From: Caldimonas brevitalea
GTDB taxonomy: Bacteria; Pseudomonadota; Gammaproteobacteria; Burkholderiales; Burkholderiaceae_C
Direction: 5' to 3'
Length of the DNA stretch: 64,000 nucleotides
NCBI RefSeq assembly: GCF_001017435.1
Contig: NZ_CP011371.1
Location: forward strand, 2,046,001 to 2,110,000
In this document: in pieces, positions 47,032-55,294 of the stretch
Layout of the letters: the number at the start of each line of letters is the position of its first letter
How positions within the stretch are numbered: position 1 is the first letter of the stretch
Notes under the pieces: generated by a model
What the model was told of the DNA's origin: nothing
Seen by the model: the letters and a program-made list of their open reading frames with translations, nothing else
Database searches by the model: none
Translations under genes and position numbers: made by a program

Positions 47032-47244
47032 GGACGCTCTCCTCGCACGCAGCTTGTGCGGCACTGCAGGCCCTGCTGCCAAGACCACCTGTAACATTCT
47101 AAAAGGCGAGTGATTTGCCGCGCGATGACGAGCCGTCATCGCGCTACTGCTGTCGGAAGAACACCGAACGGCTGAGCTCAGATGCAGCGCCGGCACCCGC
47201 CGCGGAGTGATCCAGCATCGGGTGTGCCTGCGGTTCAGCGTCGG

Positions 47245-47335
47245 AGGAGTAGCAACCCCACAACCTTTGGTATGATTGCGCCTATTCGAGCCTGCAAAGC
47301 CGACCACATCGGTTCGATTGCAGCCTCAGGCTCCA
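47245..47335 (+). pseudogene. Decayed tRNA-Cys relic
   Basis: Bases 47289-47335 match the 3' two thirds of the intact tRNA-Cys with few changes: the anticodon arm AGCCTGCAAAGCCGACCAC, the T-loop GGTTCGATTG and a CTCCA end. The 5' part (GGAGGAGTAGCAA at 47243) is also recognisable but contains an insertion, and the acceptor stem no longer pairs. Confidence 0.6.
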
Positions 47336-47419
47336 GAAATCCAGGCGTTGACCCATGCCTGGTGCACGTCGTGCAAAGCCCCGCTCGCCGGCGGCGACGA
47401 CGGGGCCACAAGACTCCAC

Positions 47420-47495
47420 GCGGGAGTAGCTCAGTTGGTAGAGCGCAACCTTGCCAAGGTTGAGGTCGCGAGTTCGAGACTCGTCTCCCGCTCCA
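47420..47495 (+). tRNA. tRNA-Gly (anticodon GCC), copy 2
   Basis: A 76-base direct repeat of the tRNA at 45540, with the same acceptor, anticodon GCC and encoded CCA. Confidence 0.97.
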
Positions 47496-47506
47496 AATAG
47501 ACGATC

Positions 47507-47557
47507 CAGGGAAGCCGTGTCGGACCGAACCGAAGGTCCGCGCCGCTTCCCTGTTTT
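47507..47557 (+). terminator. Terminator after tRNA-Gly copy 2
   Basis: CAGGGAAGC (47507-47515) pairs with GCTTCCCTG (47545-47553), followed by TTTT. An inner GGACC/GGTCC stem strengthens it. Confidence 0.7.
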
Positions 47558-48014
47558 CGTTGGGGCGCTTGCTGTCTGGTTGTGACGCTTGCTGTCGTCG
47601 CCTGGCTCGAGGGTAGGGCCTCGGCCCTACTGCCGGCCGCCTGCTCCGAGGGTCGATCCGGCCCTACCGCCCGCCTGCTCCTGGTTCGCCACCAGCGTGC
47701 GTCGCACCGCCTACGCGTGCGTACGTCGCCGTCCTGTCGCGACCGTCGTTGCGCGGCAGGGTGCGATCACCGTCGCGGTCCTCCCCGGGTCACGTGGTAG
47801 CGGAAGCACTGCTTGCATGCCGCACGTGACCCTCACGCCACGACCCCTCTCTCTCTCGCCACCGAGACCCGCACCGTGAAGCCCAAGGTGCGGTCCCATC
47901 GCCCACCAGCATCTCATCTCACGGCGACCCACCGGCATCGTTCGACTGCCACCCGTGCGCCGAGGTCTCACTCCAGCTCCGGGCTGCCACCTCGACGCGC
48001 GAGCGCCGCGTCGT
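47558..48014. other. Gene-free stretch
   Basis: No gene was recognised in these 457 bases. GTAGGGCC-TC-GGCCCTAC (47613-47630) is a perfect hairpin. The rest looks like unconstrained GC-rich sequence. Confidence 0.4.
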
Positions 48015-48371
48015 TCAGATCGCGTACTCCGCGTCGGCCGGCTCTTCGGTGTCGAGCCACGCCGATGCCGGCATGCAGGTGTCGACCGCAGTGGGCAGCA
48101 CGTAGTCGGGGATGGTCGCGTCGTCGCTGTCGTCCAAGGCCTGCATCACGTGGTACGCATTGGCCTGGCAGACGCCGCTTTGCGGCTCTACCAGCGCAGT
48201 CTCGTCAGAAGGACGGCTGCCGAGGTACAACACGAGCAGCGGTCGGAAGGGCATGTACAGGCCTTGGCGAACGGCTTGCTTCAGATCGGCCACGGTGGCC
48301 GCTTGAGGCAGGTCGTAGAAGTCGTACTCGCCGGTCGGCTTGCCGAGGAATTGCACGTGGATTCTCATCAT
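48015..48371 (-). CDS. Small hypothetical protein, possibly ubiquitin-like fold
   Basis: A 118-residue protein. The start is a double ATG (48371 and 48368) behind GGAGGG, which favours a real gene over the longer frame that begins at 48509. The N-terminus MMRIHVQFLGKPTGEYDFYD followed by ATVADLKQAVRQGL and LLVLYLGSRPSDET has the strand-strand-helix-strand look of a beta-grasp protein. The C-terminus is acidic. I do not recognise the family. A complex palindrome lies about 300 bases upstream. Confidence 0.5.
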   Translation of the reverse strand: MMRIHVQFLGKPTGEYDFYDLPQAATVADLKQAVRQGLYMPFRPLLVLYLGSRPSDETALVEPQSGVCQANAYHVMQALDDSDDATIPDYVLPTAVDTCMPASAWLDTEEPADAEYAI

Positions 48372-48670
48372 CACACCCTCCGTCATCCCGAGGAATTGAA
48401 GATCGTGGGGGACGGCAAGCTCGCAACGCGGGCCAGGGTGCGCCTGGAATCTCACATCGGCTTGCCGCCATCTATAGGTCATTGTTGGCAACGCCCCGCG
48501 ACGTGTCATTCCCTAAGGAGTGGGGATGCCGATGCTTGGAAAGTCAGGATTCTTCGCATATGAAGAGGCCTTCGAACCCCCCAGACACGGCCCGAAATGG
48601 GGCGTTTTGGCCCCAAAACCTAGGTGTTCCGACAGGGGTTGAAGGCGTCTCTCGACGCTCTTGCGGACCT

Positions 48671-48702
48671 CCTACGAATCTTCGTATACGAACATTCGTA
48701 GG
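48671..48702. promoter_or_regulatory. Nested palindrome
   Basis: CCTACGAAT (48671-48679) and ATTCGTAGG (48694-48702) enclose the perfect 12-base palindrome TTCGTATACGAA (48681-48692). It lies between the fucosyltransferase-like gene and the small hypothetical gene, both on the minus strand. A dimeric regulator site or a cruciform is possible. Confidence 0.45.
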
Positions 48703-48739
48703 GGCGCGGAACACGCCGTTGTGGCGTGCTCGCCGCAAC

Positions 48740-49606
48740 TCAACGAGTCGCAGCGTCGGCCGTGCAGGCCTGGATCATCAAGGCCGCATTCAAGAACGTG
48801 CTGCTCGACGTCTTGACCACTTTCGAGCGCGACAAAATCAGCAGGTCGACGATGGCGTCGATCACGCTCAGTGCGCTGCGGTTGATGTTGCACGCATAGA
48901 CCCGGCCGCTCTGGTCGGCAGTCTGCTGGGTCCAGCCGCCGTCGACCAGCTTCTCGACGTGCGCGCTCTTGTCGTGGATGGCGACGTTGGGCAGGACACG
49001 GAAGCGCTCTTCGACCGTCTTGTCGTCGGAGCAGACGAAGAAGCGGCGGTCGGGGCACTTCGCGATCAGATCGTAGAGGTTGTTGTCGTCGGCACCATGT
49101 GCGCCGAAGTCGGTCTTGCGGATCTGCACCCCGAAGAATTCGCCAGGCGTTTGCGTCTGCACGAAGTGCTCGGCGCGCGCCATGATCTCGGGCCGGAAGC
49201 GCAGCGCCAGCACCTGCCGGCGCACCGCGGCGAACTCCATGTAGGACGGGATCAGCGCGGTGTAATAGAAGACGTCCTTGGGGCTGCTCTTCACGTAGTC
49301 GAGCAGCGCCGATTGCGACGGCAGCTGCGTCGGCGACGCATTCGGCACGTTCATGCCCAGATGGTCTTCCACCATCAGGTGGTGGTAGCGCTCTTTCTCG
49401 TCGACGAAAGTGCGCAGCTCGCGGCGCACCACCGGGTGGGCCATCTCGGCAAAGATTTCTTCATAAGCCGCGCCGCACCAGTTGTTGGTGGGCCACACGA
49501 TCACGGGGCTGAGGTCGGCCGCCTCGGCCAGGATCAGCCCAGAGATCAACGCGTTGTAGCGGTTGCCGAAGCCGCCGTCGCAATAGATGTAGATCGAGCG
49601 CGTCAC
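48740..49606 (-). CDS. Fucosyltransferase-like glycosyltransferase
   Basis: A 288-residue protein resembling the GT-B fucosyltransferases (NodZ/FUT8 and O-fucosyltransferase relatives). The N-terminal loop YCDGGFGNRYNALISGLILA corresponds to the G-x-G-N-R-x motif of these enzymes. GVQIRKTDFG resembles their H-x-R-x-x-D motif that binds GDP-fucose, although Gln replaces the His. SSSTFLNAAL near the end fits the last conserved motif. It is the last gene of a long minus-strand cluster with type I secretion and other glycan-modifying genes. The sugar and acceptor are unknown. Confidence 0.6.
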   Translation of the reverse strand: MTRSIYIYCDGGFGNRYNALISGLILAEAADLSPVIVWPTNNWCGAAYEEIFAEMAHPVVRRELRTFVDEKERYHHLMVEDHLGMNVPNASPTQLPSQSALLDYVKSSPKDVFYYTALIPSYMEFAAVRRQVLALRFRPEIMARAEHFVQTQTPGEFFGVQIRKTDFGAHGADDNNLYDLIAKCPDRRFFVCSDDKTVEERFRVLPNVAIHDKSAHVEKLVDGGWTQQTADQSGRVYACNINRSALSVIDAIVDLLILSRSKVVKTSSSTFLNAALMIQACTADAATR

Positions 49607-49620
49607 GAAAGTCTCCCGCG

Positions 49621-50364
49621 TCAGAACGGGTTCATGCAGATGTCAGGCACCACCGGGCAGTTCGGCCGGTCGAGCGGCCCGGGGATCGGGTCCGACGAAT
49701 AGGTCGGGAACTGGTCGAGGTCGCGGCGCAGAAAGCTCAGTTCCAGCACCTTGGGAATCGGGACGCCTTCGACCAGCACCACACTTTGGTAGTTGTTGGC
49801 GTGCAGGTGCACCGGCGCGTGGTGGGTGGTCAGCTTTTCGAAGGTGCGGCGCACCTTGGCGAAGAAGGCCGGGTCGTTCAGGCGTTCGAAGTCGTGCACC
49901 TCGCAGGCGATCACGTCGAACAAGGCCAGTTGCTCGGGCGTCACGCTCTCCAGCACCTCGTACTCGCCGCCTTCGATGTCGAACTTGAGCAAGGCGCGCT
50001 TCGGCGCCAGCGCGCGCAACCGCGTCAGGATGTCGTCGAAGCTCAGGAACGGCCCTTCGGTGATGCGGCCCCAGCCCTGCTTGGCAAAAATGAAGTTCGC
50101 GTGCTGCTGCGGCGTGCCTTCGACCGTGTGGTCGAACTGCAGGATCTTGGCGCCGCGCTCGGCCAGTGCGAAGTCGAAGCTGACGTCGGGGCCCACGCCG
50201 ATCGACACCACCGCATCGCAGTGCAGCACCGTGGCGGGCACCACATATCCGCCGTCATAGGCGTTGCCGAGGCGGATCTTCGAGGTGCCGCGCATCGCCC
50301 AGGGCTTGATCAGCTTGATGAGGTCCAGCACGTCTTTCTGGCCGGGCTTGTTCACAGGGGTCAC
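49621..50364 (-). CDS. FkbM family methyltransferase 1
   Basis: A 247-residue SAM-dependent methyltransferase of the FkbM type, which O-methylates sugars or polyketides. The motif LLKFDIEGGEYEVLE (about residue 125) is the family hallmark, and VSIGVGPDVSFDFALAERGA binds SAM. GTG at 50364 was chosen because GGAG lies upstream and the paralogue at 51593 starts at the equivalent place. Both paralogues have exactly 247 residues and align throughout (for example PxPGPxDRPNxP at the end). Confidence 0.85.
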   Translation of the reverse strand: MTPVNKPGQKDVLDLIKLIKPWAMRGTSKIRLGNAYDGGYVVPATVLHCDAVVSIGVGPDVSFDFALAERGAKILQFDHTVEGTPQQHANFIFAKQGWGRITEGPFLSFDDILTRLRALAPKRALLKFDIEGGEYEVLESVTPEQLALFDVIACEVHDFERLNDPAFFAKVRRTFEKLTTHHAPVHLHANNYQSVVLVEGVPIPKVLELSFLRRDLDQFPTYSSDPIPGPLDRPNCPVVPDICMNPF

Positions 50365-50408
50365 GGTGGGCTCCAAAGGCGAGGAAAAGGGGGAGGGAGG
50401 GGGAGTGT

Positions 50409-51578
50409 TCAATCGACCAGCGCCAGCAGCTCTTCGGCTGCACGGCGCCAGGTCATGGTGGGCATCAGCGCGGCACGGGCGCGCTCGAAGGCGGGGCGGG
50501 TGAGGGCCTGGCCGGTCGCGAAGGCGTGCATCGCCTCGACCAGTGCCGGCAGCCGCGGTTCGCGATAACGCGCGACGATGCCCGCCCGCGGGTCCTCGCG
50601 CGTGCCGGCGTCGCTGGCGACGCGCAAGGCCACGTCGGGCGCGCAGAAGTCGTCGGTCGCGCCGCCGTCGGTCACCACGGCCGGCGTGCCGCAGGCGATC
50701 GCCTCGAGCACCGGGAGGTTGAAGCCTTCGGCCCGGTAAGGCGAGACATAACAATCCGCCACGCCGTACAGCAGCCGCAGCTCGGCCTGGCTCAGGTTCA
50801 CGCCGACCACCTGGATCGCGGCCAGCGTGTCGGCCGTGAACAGCGTCGGATGCCGCGCGCACAAGTCCTTCAGCACCTGCTCCATCGAGATGCCGTAGAG
50901 ACCGCGCTGATCCTTCAGGATCAAACGCACGCGCCGGCCTTGGCGGCGCAACGTCGCAAAGGCGATCAGCACCAGGTCGACCCCCTTGTTCCAGGTCGCG
51001 ACACCGAGGTTCAGGAACACGGTCTCGTCGTCCGCCAGCCCGAGGTTGGCGCGATTCACCGCGCGCTCGGCCGGCGTCAGCGGATGGAAGGTCTCGGCGT
51101 ACACGCCGTGTGTGACGACCCGGATCTTGTCGGCCGCAAAGCCGTAGTCCACCAGCCGGTCGCGCGACCAGTTCGTCGGCGTGACGATCAGGTTGGCGTC
51201 GCGGGTGTAGGTGCCCCGGTCGGCACTGCCGTCCTCGAAGCTCTTGGGCGACAGGCCCAGCTCGGTCACCATGAAGGTCAGCGTCTTGACCGTGCTGGCG
51301 GCGTCGGCGCGAAACGGCGAGCTGATGCGATAGATGCAGTCCGGCCGTTCATCCACGGCCGGTGCCGGCAGCGAGTCGATGCGCGCGCTGTCCTCGCCCG
51401 AAAAGCCCGCGCTGTGCGTCTTGGCATTCCAGTGCGGCATCGCGAACGGCAGGTCGCGGTGCCGCAGCCGCACACCGCCGAGCTTCTGCAGCTCGAGGAT
51501 CTGGCACTGGTTCACCAGCGCGAACGAGTGGTTCACGCCGCGCCAGCCTTCGATCAGCAGTGTCTTGCCGTGTGCCAT
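50409..51578 (-). CDS. Glycosyltransferase, GT4/GT1 family
   Basis: A 389-residue retaining glycosyltransferase of the GT-B fold. The C-terminal nucleotide-sugar domain begins FLNLGVATWNKGVDLVLIAF and has the E-x7-E motif in SPYRAEGFNLPVLEAIACG, then TPAVVTDGGATDDF. The N-terminal acceptor domain is less conserved (GWRGVNHSFALVNQCQILEL). It sits between the two FkbM methyltransferase genes, with short gaps. The donor sugar is unknown; the cluster suggests modification of a secreted protein or surface glycan. Confidence 0.87.
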   Translation of the reverse strand: MAHGKTLLIEGWRGVNHSFALVNQCQILELQKLGGVRLRHRDLPFAMPHWNAKTHSAGFSGEDSARIDSLPAPAVDERPDCIYRISSPFRADAASTVKTLTFMVTELGLSPKSFEDGSADRGTYTRDANLIVTPTNWSRDRLVDYGFAADKIRVVTHGVYAETFHPLTPAERAVNRANLGLADDETVFLNLGVATWNKGVDLVLIAFATLRRQGRRVRLILKDQRGLYGISMEQVLKDLCARHPTLFTADTLAAIQVVGVNLSQAELRLLYGVADCYVSPYRAEGFNLPVLEAIACGTPAVVTDGGATDDFCAPDVALRVASDAGTREDPRAGIVARYREPRLPALVEAMHAFATGQALTRPAFERARAALMPTMTWRRAAEELLALVD

Positions 51579-51592
51579 CAGGGTGCCACCAC

Positions 51593-52336
51593 TCAGAACG
51601 GGTTGATGCACAGGTCGACGCGGCCCGGGATGTTGGGACGGTCGAAGGGGCCCGGGATGGGGTCGTGCGAGAAGCTCGGGAAGTGGTCGAGGTCGTGGCG
51701 CAGGTACGCGACTTCCAGCAGCAGCGGGATGGGGATACCCTGCACCAGCACCACGCCCAGCGCGTTGTTGGCGTGCAGGTGCACCGGCACGTGCTGCGCG
51801 CTCAGCTTCTCGAAGGCGCGCTTGGCGCCTTCGTAGAAGCGGCGGTCGTGCAGCTTCTCGAAACCGTGGAACTCGCAGGCCACCACGTCGAAGAAGGCCA
51901 GGTGCTCGGGCTTGATCGCCTCCAGCACTTCGTATTCGCCGCCTTCGATGTCGAACTTCAGCATCGCGCGCTTGGGCTTGAGCGCCTGCAGGTGCGCGAA
52001 GATGTCGTCGAAGCTCAGGAAATCGCCCTCGGTGCGGGCGCCCCAGCCGCGCTTGTGGAAGATGAAGTTGGGGTGCTGCTGCGGCAGGCCCTCGACCGTG
52101 TGGTCGTACTGCAGCACCTTCGCGCCGCGCTCGGCCAGCACCAGGTCGAAGCTGACGTCCGGGCCCACGCCCACCGAGACGATGGCGTCGCAATGCAGCA
52201 CCTGGGCCGGCAGCACGTAGCCGCCGTCGTAGTCGTTGCCGATGCGCACCTTCGACGAGCCGGTCATCGTCCAGGGACGGACCAGCTTCAGCAGGTTGAG
52301 GATCTCGATCTGGCTCGGCGCGGTGTTGGCGTCCAT
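51593..52336 (-). CDS. FkbM family methyltransferase 2
   Basis: A 247-residue paralogue of the protein at 49621, with MLKFDIEGGEYEVLE and VSVGVGPDVSFDLVLAERGA. The start ATG at 52336 (MDANTAPSQIEIL) fits the alignment with its paralogue. The two genes are also similar in DNA, so they arose by a fairly recent duplication around the glycosyltransferase gene. Two related methyltransferases may modify two positions of the same glycan. Confidence 0.85.
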   Translation of the reverse strand: MDANTAPSQIEILNLLKLVRPWTMTGSSKVRIGNDYDGGYVLPAQVLHCDAIVSVGVGPDVSFDLVLAERGAKVLQYDHTVEGLPQQHPNFIFHKRGWGARTEGDFLSFDDIFAHLQALKPKRAMLKFDIEGGEYEVLEAIKPEHLAFFDVVACEFHGFEKLHDRRFYEGAKRAFEKLSAQHVPVHLHANNALGVVLVQGIPIPLLLEVAYLRHDLDHFPSFSHDPIPGPFDRPNIPGRVDLCINPF

Positions 52337-52499
52337 GCGGGGCGTTCTTTCAGGGAAACAAGGCGGGGGTGGGCAGGCGGCGTGTCGGCGCGCGTGCGGG
52401 CAGGAGAATTCGTTGCTCAGCAGTGTGGCGTGCGGCGCTCTGGGCGTTCGCCCGAACAAGGCGGCGGAAGCGGCGCTATTCCGCCGCCTGTGGCACAGG

Positions 52500-53885
52500 T
52501 CACGGTGCGGGCGTGGCCGCCAGCCAGTCGGCCAGGCCCTGGCCCAGCGATCGCAGCTGTGCATGGGCCGAAAACGCGTCGTAGAGCGCGTTGATGTAGG
52601 CCACCTGCAGGTTGTAGTACTCGCCTTCGGCAGCCATCACATCGAACAGCGAGCGGCGGCCCAGCTGCGACCACTGCTCGAGCGTGAAATCGCGCACACG
52701 GTCGCTGTCGCGCAGCACCTCGGCATAGCTGCGCGCGCGTTCCAGCGCCGCGCCGGCCGCCTCGTGCAGTTCGCGGGCACGGGCCTGGCGTGTCGCCAGC
52801 ACCGCTTCGCGTTGCCGCTCGGCCGCGTCGGCGCGGCGCAAGGCAGCGCTGGCAGCGGCCAGGTTGGCGCCGCCGTCGTAGAGCGGGTAGTTCACCGACA
52901 CCCCGGCCTGCCAGGCGCCGCTGTCGCGTTCCCGGCCGGCGGTGGCACTGCGGCTCAGCTGCCAGCTCAGCTGCGGCTTGCGCCCGGCCGACACCGCGCG
53001 GGCATAGTCGCGCGCGGCCTCGGCCTGCCGCTCGAGTTGCTGCAGCTCGCGGCCGCGGTCGATGCCGTGCACCACGGCGGCCAGCGGCGGCCGCGCATAG
53101 AGCGGCACGCTCAGGTCAGTCTCGGGCAGCGCCACATCGCCGAGCAGCTTGCGCAGGCGCTCGTCGATCTGGCGCACCTGGGTGGCGACGCCGTCCACCG
53201 CGATCTGGGCCTGCGCCTGGGTCTTGCGGGCCTGCACCAGTTCGCTGGCGCGGCCACGGTCGACCGCGACGATCTCTTGCAGCGCCCCGGCGAGGCACCC
53301 CATCTTGCTCACGTATTGCCCGTAGACCTCGGCCTGCAGCCGATAGCGGTGGCGTTCCAGCGCCGTCATCAGCGCTTCCAGCGCCACCTGTTCCTGCAAG
53401 CTGTCGGCCTCCAGCGTGGCGGCTTCGGCCAGCCGGGTGCGCCACGCGGTCAGGTGCTCCTGGCGCCCACCGTCGTAGAGCAGGCCGCTGACGTTGAGCG
53501 ACACGCTCGCCTGCTGCTGGCTCTGCTCCGGCACGCCGCTGACGCGCGAGGCGGTGTGCCCGGCCATGCCGCTGAGAGCTGCTTGCGGACGCGCGCCGGC
53601 ACGGGTTTCGTCGAGGTCGGCGGCGGCCGCCTCGGCGCTCAGCCGGGCGGCCTGCACGTCCGCGCTGCGCTGCTGTGCCCGCAGCACCAACGCCCGCAAG
53701 GGCGCCTGTGCCGGGCCGGGCGAGGCGGGCGCGGTGAGGCCGGGCAGGGCGGCATCGGCGCCGCCGGTGCAAGGCGCGGCGACGGCGGTGGCCGGCAGCA
53801 CGACGGCGATGGCCACCGTGCAGGCGAGCCGCCTCCGGTGATCGCCTCGGCGAGACAACAACAAACGACGCACCCCCACGCTCAA
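52500..53885 (-). CDS. TolC-type outer membrane protein of type I secretion
   Basis: A 461-residue outer membrane efflux protein. A signal peptide (LACTVAIAVVLPATAVAA) is followed by two repeats of long helices typical of TolC, with QQASVSLNVSGLLYDGGRQE in the first and WQAGVSVNYPLYDGGANLAA in the second (the YDGG turn is characteristic of this family). It forms the outer-membrane channel of the type I machine. The TTG at 53885 overlaps the HlyD stop; a GTG at 53879 has better spacing to GGGAG. Ends 163 bases before the methyltransferase gene. Confidence 0.9.
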   Translation of the reverse strand: MSVGVRRLLLSRRGDHRRRLACTVAIAVVLPATAVAAPCTGGADAALPGLTAPASPGPAQAPLRALVLRAQQRSADVQAARLSAEAAAADLDETRAGARPQAALSGMAGHTASRVSGVPEQSQQQASVSLNVSGLLYDGGRQEHLTAWRTRLAEAATLEADSLQEQVALEALMTALERHRYRLQAEVYGQYVSKMGCLAGALQEIVAVDRGRASELVQARKTQAQAQIAVDGVATQVRQIDERLRKLLGDVALPETDLSVPLYARPPLAAVVHGIDRGRELQQLERQAEAARDYARAVSAGRKPQLSWQLSRSATAGRERDSGAWQAGVSVNYPLYDGGANLAAASAALRRADAAERQREAVLATRQARARELHEAAGAALERARSYAEVLRDSDRVRDFTLEQWSQLGRRSLFDVMAAEGEYYNLQVAYINALYDAFSAHAQLRSLGQGLADWLAATPAP

Positions 53886-55099
53886 CGCTCCCGGAAGGCT
53901 TCCTGCGACTTCATCACCGGCAGGAGCAAAAAGTCGAGCACGCTGCGTTCGCCGGTGCGGATCTCCACGGTGGCCGTCATGCCGGGCAGCACCGGCAGCG
54001 CCTGGCCATGTGCACGCAGCGTCGAGACGTCGGTTCGCACCATCGCGCGGTAGTAGCTGGCGTCGGCGCCCTGGCTGCGCTGCTCTTCGCCAAGCACGTC
54101 GGGGCTCAGGTATTCCACGGTGCCCTTGAGCCCGCCGTAGGTGTAGTAGTCGTAGGCGCTCAGCTTGACCTCGGCGGGCAGGCCGACGCGCACAAAACCC
54201 ACCTCGGCCGGCTTGATGCGCGCCTCGACCAGCACGCCGCGTTCGATCGGCACGAGCTCGAGGATGGCCGCCCCCGGCGGCACCACACCGCCCAGCGTGC
54301 CCAAGCGGATGTTCTTGACCAGCCCGCGCACCGGTGACTTGAGCGTGGTGCGGCGCAGCACGTCCTGCTTCACCACCATCTGCTCGTCGAGCTGGGCCAG
54401 CTCGGTCTGTGCCCGCAGCAGCTCGGTGCTGGCGTCCTGGCGGAAGCGGTTGATGCGCTCCTGGATCTGCAGTTCCAGATCGTTCGACTGGCGTCGCAGC
54501 CGCAGGATTTCCACCTCCGACAGCAGCCCTTTGGCGGCCAGCCGCTCCGACATCTGCAGTTCGTGGCGCGCCAGCTCCAGGCTGCGCCGGCTCACCGAGA
54601 CCGCCTCGTCGAGCGCCCGGCGTCGCGCCGCATAGCTGGCCATCTCGTTCTTCACCAGGCCCGGCACCGCCTGCAGCTCGGCCGAGAAGCTCGGCGTGCG
54701 GCCCACCGCTTCGGCGCTGAGCCGCGCGATGGTGCCTTTGACCGCCAGCAGCTTGGCGCGGCCTTCGTTCTGCTGCGCCTCGACGCGGGTCGGGTCCAGG
54801 CGCAGCAAGTCCTGGCCGGGCTCGACCTGGTCACCTTCGCGTACCAGCATCGCCCCGAGAATGCCGCCCTCCAGGCTCGAGATGACCTGCTCGCGGCCCA
54901 CCGGAATCACCCGGCCCTCGGCCTTGGTGATGCGGTCCACGCGCGCCAGCGCGGCCCAGCCGATCGCGCTGGCGACGGCCAGCAGGATCAGCAGCAACGC
55001 CCACGAGGCGCGCGGCGTCGATTCGCTCAGCTGGGCCTGTTTCAGGCCCGCGAGAAAGGCTTCGTCGCCGGGGTAATAGCGTCCGGTGGTGGTGCTCAT
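53882..55099 (-). CDS. Type I secretion membrane fusion protein (HlyD family)
   Basis: A 405-residue adaptor. A cytoplasmic N-terminus and one membrane helix (WALLLILLAVASAIGWAALA) are followed by RVIPVGREQVISSLEGGILG, the lipoyl half-motif, a long coiled coil to about residue 270, and the beta-barrel with VRGLVKNIRLGTLGGVVPPG. The closest type is LapC, which serves large adhesins. The ATG at 55099 overlaps the stop of the third micro-ORF in the repeat array just upstream, and GGAGG lies 7 bases before it. Confidence 0.93.
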   Translation of the reverse strand: MSTTTGRYYPGDEAFLAGLKQAQLSESTPRASWALLLILLAVASAIGWAALARVDRITKAEGRVIPVGREQVISSLEGGILGAMLVREGDQVEPGQDLLRLDPTRVEAQQNEGRAKLLAVKGTIARLSAEAVGRTPSFSAELQAVPGLVKNEMASYAARRRALDEAVSVSRRSLELARHELQMSERLAAKGLLSEVEILRLRRQSNDLELQIQERINRFRQDASTELLRAQTELAQLDEQMVVKQDVLRRTTLKSPVRGLVKNIRLGTLGGVVPPGAAILELVPIERGVLVEARIKPAEVGFVRVGLPAEVKLSAYDYYTYGGLKGTVEYLSPDVLGEEQRSQGADASYYRAMVRTDVSTLRAHGQALPVLPGMTATVEIRTGERSVLDFLLLPVMKSQEAFRER

Positions 55100-55164
55100 T
55101 GGGTAACCTCCGTGCTACGCACTGCGGTGGGAGCCCCCTTCGGAGCGGCCGGGCGGGGGCTCAT
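55096..55164 (-). CDS. Micro-ORF c, 22 residues, in the 65-bp repeat array
   Basis: MSPRPAAPKGAPTAVRSTEV plus TQ. GGAGG lies 7 bases before its ATG. Its TGA overlaps the HlyD ATG as ATGA. Whether the peptide is made or only serves coupling is unknown. Confidence 0.35.
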   Translation of the reverse strand: MSPRPAAPKGAPTAVRSTEVTQ

Positions 55165-55229
55165 TCGGTAACCTCCGTGCTGCGCACTGCGGTGGGAGCC
55201 CCCTTCGGAGCGGCCGGGCGGGGGCTCAT
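55161..55229 (-). CDS. Micro-ORF b, 22 residues, in the 65-bp repeat array
   Basis: MSPRPAAPKGAPTAVRSTEV plus TE. Same context as micro-ORF c; its TGA overlaps the ATG of micro-ORF c. Confidence 0.35.
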   Translation of the reverse strand: MSPRPAAPKGAPTAVRSTEVTE

Positions 55230-55294
55230 TGGGTAACCTCCGTGCTACGCACTGCGGTGCGAGCCCCCTTCGGAGCGGCCGGGCGGGGGCTCAT
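55226..55294 (-). CDS. Micro-ORF a, 22 residues, in the 65-bp repeat array
   Basis: MSPRPAAPKGARTAVRSTEV plus TQ. Its ATG overlaps the TGA of the ABC transporter gene, and its own TGA overlaps the ATG of micro-ORF b. Confidence 0.35.
   Translation of the reverse strand: MSPRPAAPKGARTAVRSTEVTQ

Larger units (their letters stand above)
55100..55294 (-). repeat. Three 65-bp tandem repeats between ABC transporter and HlyD genes
   Basis: ATG positions at 55294, 55229, 55164 and 55099 are exactly 65 bases apart. The three units differ at only a few bases. Each unit (minus strand) has an ATGAGC start, a hairpin GAGCCCCC/GGGGGCTC just after it, and GGAGGTTACC before the next ATG. The GAGCCCCCTTCGGAGCGGCC hairpin half resembles dispersed palindromes of Burkholderiales. 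Confidence 0.85.

Noticed and set aside
47032..47307. N-terminal extension of DegV by 92 codons
   Set aside because: The extension overlaps the tRNA-Cys relic and is not conserved-looking; a GTG with AGGAG at 47031 is a better start.
45540..47495. Attachment sites of an integrated element (tRNA-Gly direct repeats)
   Set aside because: The enclosed 1.9 kb has no integrase or mobility gene, and both repeats are complete functional tRNAs with their own terminators.
47558..48014. Arg/Pro-rich open frames in the gene-free stretch
   Set aside because: Composition is that of random GC-rich DNA, with no ribosome sites or recognisable domains.
48679..48694. Similarity of CTTCGTATACGAAC to recombinase (lox-type) arms
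   Set aside because: There is no 8-base asymmetric spacer between 13-base arms and no recombinase gene; the similarity is likely chance.
55096..55294. CRISPR array
   Set aside because: Only three units directly abut each other without variable spacers, and no cas genes are present; the structure is a tandem duplication.
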